A DNA stretch of 64,000 nucleotides from Epiperipatus broadwayi (taxonomy: Eukaryota; Onychophora; Udeonychophora; Euonychophora; Peripatidae), in NCBI GenBank assembly GCA_028023455.1, contig JAQFVV010006471.1:1224123-1288122 (forward strand), read 5' to 3'. Of the stretch, positions 61,278-64,000 are shown one piece after another (position 1 is the stretch's first letter; each line of letters begins with the position of its first letter). The notes beneath the pieces are model-generated. The model worked only from the letters and a program-made list of their open reading frames with translations, was not told the origin of the DNA and made no database searches. A program made the position numbers and the translations under genes.

Positions 61278-62322
61278 GTCTTATAGATAAAGATGGGTTG
61301 CCTAGAGCACCCATTTTCACATGAAAACTATAAAATATGACCATTCCCAGGCTGCTGATTTTAATCATTTTGATGTGTTTTTTATAATGCCAAAATAAAA
61401 ACAAAACAAATTGTCTTCTTTAACTATTGTTTTTTATTAACATATAAAAATTAAATGATAATAATAAATGTAAAATAAAATAAACACAATTACAATTTGA
61501 TTCGTGGTTTTTTATTTTGCTTTATTAGAAAAAATCAATTTTCTATCGAAAATTTTGGGTTACTTTTAGGGTTGGTTTTAGGGTTAGGTTTATGGTTAGG
61601 ATTTAGGGTTAGTGTTCTGTTGTTTGTAATGCAAAAATAAAAAATAACAAAATCATAACCATTAGTAGTAGAAAAGAAAAAAGCAAAACTTTTTTAAACA
61701 ACAATAAGCCTGGCATAAATGTCTTCTTTACTTATTAACCATGTTAAATAATATATGCTTTTTATGAAATTTACAAAAACCATGCAGAATTGTACTTTTC
61801 TTACTGGATACTTTTTGTAAGTTACCGCTCTTTTTTACTTTAAAAAATATACACACGGTAGAATCTTGTTGTCCGTGGAATGTTACAAACAGTACGTTAC
61901 TTTGACGCGTTACCTAATTCCAACTCACTTTACACATATAGCTTGTCAACATTTTCCCAATTAAAACTTCAATACAGTACGTTGTAAAAAGTCTGATAAT
62001 TATTACTTTACAAAATCTGAACATTTCAATAATTTAAAATTAAAAAAAATCCAATGAAAACAACATTTCCATCCAATTCAAATACACACACCCTCTCACC
62101 AAGCTGTAACAATTTTATAAACTGTGCGAATCGGAAAATTTATTTGCTGCGATGTGACATACATGCTGTACTGCTACCGCGACATAGCGGCCTGCAATCT
62201 GTAGCACAATAAAAAGTTGTATTATAGAAAATGCGGGTTCCAATGTGTTGAAGTGAAAACGGCATTTTTATGTGTTTTAGCGCGAAAATGGTGCTATAGA
62301 GTGGCGTCTTTAGTTATAAGAC
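61278..62322. mobile_element. Terminal-inverted-repeat element, about 1,045 bp
   Basis: The left end GTCTTATAGATAAAGATGGG and the right end, read in reverse complement as GTCTTATAACTAAAGACGCC, match. The match continues to CACCCATTTTCACATGAAAAC against CACCATTTTCGCGCTAAAAC, so the inverted ends are about 48 bp with gaps. No transposase frame is present. The interior right half (about 61850-62260) is less AT-rich than its surroundings. The phrase AAGACTAGAACC appears just outside both ends, so the exact target duplication is unclear. Confidence 0.6.
61554..61616 (+). repeat. Degenerate telomere-like TTAGGG units
   Basis: GGGTT, TTAGGGTTGG, TTTTAGGGTTAGG and ATTTAGGGTTAGTG follow each other within about 60 bp, inside the inverted-repeat element. 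The units are not a clean array, and no such array extends beyond it. It resembles internal telomere-like motifs found in many transposons rather than a chromosome end. Confidence 0.55.
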
Positions 62323-64000
62323 TAGAACCTTAGATAAATATTAGTTTTATTGTATTTAAGAGAACTGAAAAATAAATTTTTTAAAATCCAAGAATTTAGG
62401 ATGTGAAATATATCTAAAATAATAGTATACAGTATATAGGTTATCAGCATTATTTTTTGAACATTTTATTCTTTTCACTGCAGGAAACATAAGATATAAA
62501 AACTTGTATTGAAGATATTTTCAGAAAAGTGTGTAGAAGATGAATGTTTTGATGGGATAAAGAAAAATAATGGCAATAAATAAGTTTGAAAATTAAAAGT
62601 GACAAATATGCAAAAGAAGAAAGTACTGCAGAGAAAAGTATTATCAAATTGATAATAAAATGAAATGTATAAAAGATTTAATAATAAAGCAATAATGTAC
62701 ATATATTTTATAATTGACATGCTGAAAGGAGAGTGTGGGGATAAACAGAAAAATTTAATTGGAAAAAATTATTGGTTGAATTAATTAATTTCTGGATATC
62801 CCACATTAATATTTCAAGTGAGCATAAAAAACCCAATTCTGATGAAAGAAAATTATTTTTGTTTTTTTTTAGTTCACTGTAAGTAAAAACATTTTATTAT
62901 AAAATATTTTTACCACACATATTTTTAATATTCACTTTTTTGTTGTAATTGTTGGAGAATAAAATAGTGTTGGGGTCTGTGTAAGATTTTTAAAGAAAAA
63001 ATTATGTTCATACAAAATTGATTCCAATATTTTGTTTATGAAATAAAACTTCTAAAAAAAGAAACTTGCAAAATCAAGAGAAAATAAAATTTCTCATCCA
63101 TTTTTACAAAGGGCAACTTTTACAGTCAAGAGAAGTTAAGATGTGTTTTGATTTCTATTTTAATTGCCCATTAACATTTTTAGTGTAAACTTTTTAAAAA
63201 AATAAATATACCATTATCTTGTGTACATCATTGAAAATTTAATGAACTGATATCAACATGCTTGAAATTTAGTTCGCCAATAATGTTACAAAACTGTACA
63301 TAAGACTGAACAATCCTGAAAATATTTCATGTCCATATTGAATTTGTCGTGTTAATTTCTAAAACATACAAAATTTGAAAAAATCCATTTGATAAAATGA
63401 TGTTAAAAATCAATTACAAAATTTATTCTAAATTAAATAAAAAGCATTTAAAAAAAATGCGGAATGAATTAAAAAATATTGTTTGCTTATAATAAATTTG
63501 AGTCAATGGAATCTTATGGAAAAAATTACTAAATTTCATGTAGTTTCTAAAATCAAGAATTATGATAAATTTAGATAAGATTCAAAAAATAAAATGGTAG
63601 AACATGCCTTTGGAAAAAATACTGGAATTGTGTCAATGAAACTATATGAGGAGAAACTGGATGGATATCGTTGTATGTGGGAGAAATATTAATAGTAAAC
63701 TCGTGAGACATTTTGGAATGTTACAATTTATGTAAGAGAACAATAGTTGCTAGGATAATTTTTAAAGGGATTAATTTTCTAGGATAACTAATAGGTTGGT
63801 TAAAGAGGATATTGAGATGTGCAGAAGATTTACATGTAGAATTGAGATGAGAATACAAAGTATGTTAAAGAGTGATATAGAGAAGAATAGATAACTTTTT
63901 AAATAGAAAAAAAAAGATTATAGAATGTAAGGATAAAATGGTAAAAAAACCCAACCCATTAATATAGATCAATAGAAAATCAGTATTGAAACCTTAAGAT
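62323..64000. other. Right end of the window, no gene recognised
   Basis: AT-rich DNA with several frames lacking any domain signal (for example 62450-62720, minus, hydrophobic). The last 400 bases are less T-rich on the plus strand (GAGGATATTGAGATGTGCAG and neighbours) and could be the upstream part of another LINE, but I could not match it to the copies seen here. No further RLIG1 exon was identified. Confidence 0.4.

Noticed and set aside
61554-61616. Chromosome end or true telomere array
   Set aside because: The units are irregular, about 60 bp in total, and flanked on both sides by unique sequence inside an inverted-repeat element.
62450-62720. Membrane protein frames on the minus strand
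   Set aside because: Phenylalanine-, isoleucine- and leucine-rich frames come from AT-rich DNA read antisense to A-rich sequence; no conserved motif or good gene structure.

Overview
The window is nuclear DNA from an AT-rich invertebrate animal. By eye roughly a quarter of the bases are G or C; I did not count. The evidence is interrupted genes with GT-AG introns of 2 to 19 kb, decayed LINEs, an LTR element, tRNA-derived SINE-like repeats and foldback elements. There are no bacterial operons. The phylum cannot be fixed from the sequence. An AT-rich arthropod such as an arachnid would fit, and so would a cnidarian or a mollusc.

Two real genes are visible, in divergent (head-to-head) orientation. 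On the minus strand, four consecutive coding exons (16768-17003, 14321-14398, 7776-7889, 3156-3323) encode about the first 198 residues of DNA/RNA topoisomerase 3-beta (TOP3B). They include the complete TOPRIM acidic residues; the rest of the gene lies beyond base 1. On the plus strand, two exons (33285-33512 and 52516-52755) encode about the first 150 residues of the RNA ligase RLIG1 (C12orf29 family), including the nucleotidyl-acceptor lysine. A 19-kb intron separates them, and the rest lies beyond base 64000. About 16 kb separates the two start codons.

Almost everything else recognisable is transposon-derived. LINE family A (RTE-like endonuclease-reverse transcriptase) has copies at 29255-32990, 43330-44030 and 55293-57880. 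In the first and last copy the 5' endonuclease part is inverted relative to the reverse transcriptase part, as expected from twin priming. LINE family B (a second endonuclease-RT family) lies at 25240-26960 and 44740-48250. LINE family C lies at 10800-12580 and 58235-60755. Foldback (long inverted repeat) elements occur at 4781-5325, 5384-5770, 12590-13010, 13354-13544, 29401-30051 and 36076-41765.

The most striking structure is in the large RLIG1 intron. Two almost identical 2.14-kb LTRs (36430-38568 and 39289-41430) flank only 720 bp without coding capacity. This LARD-like, non-autonomous LTR element sits inside an older inverted-repeat element. The same intron has a hammerhead-ribozyme-like motif (44541-44592) and a trace of Penelope-like reverse transcriptase (49738-49840). 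At 61278-62322 is a terminal-inverted-repeat element with degenerate telomere-like TTAGGG units. A mixed direct and inverted satellite occupies 27380-28345.
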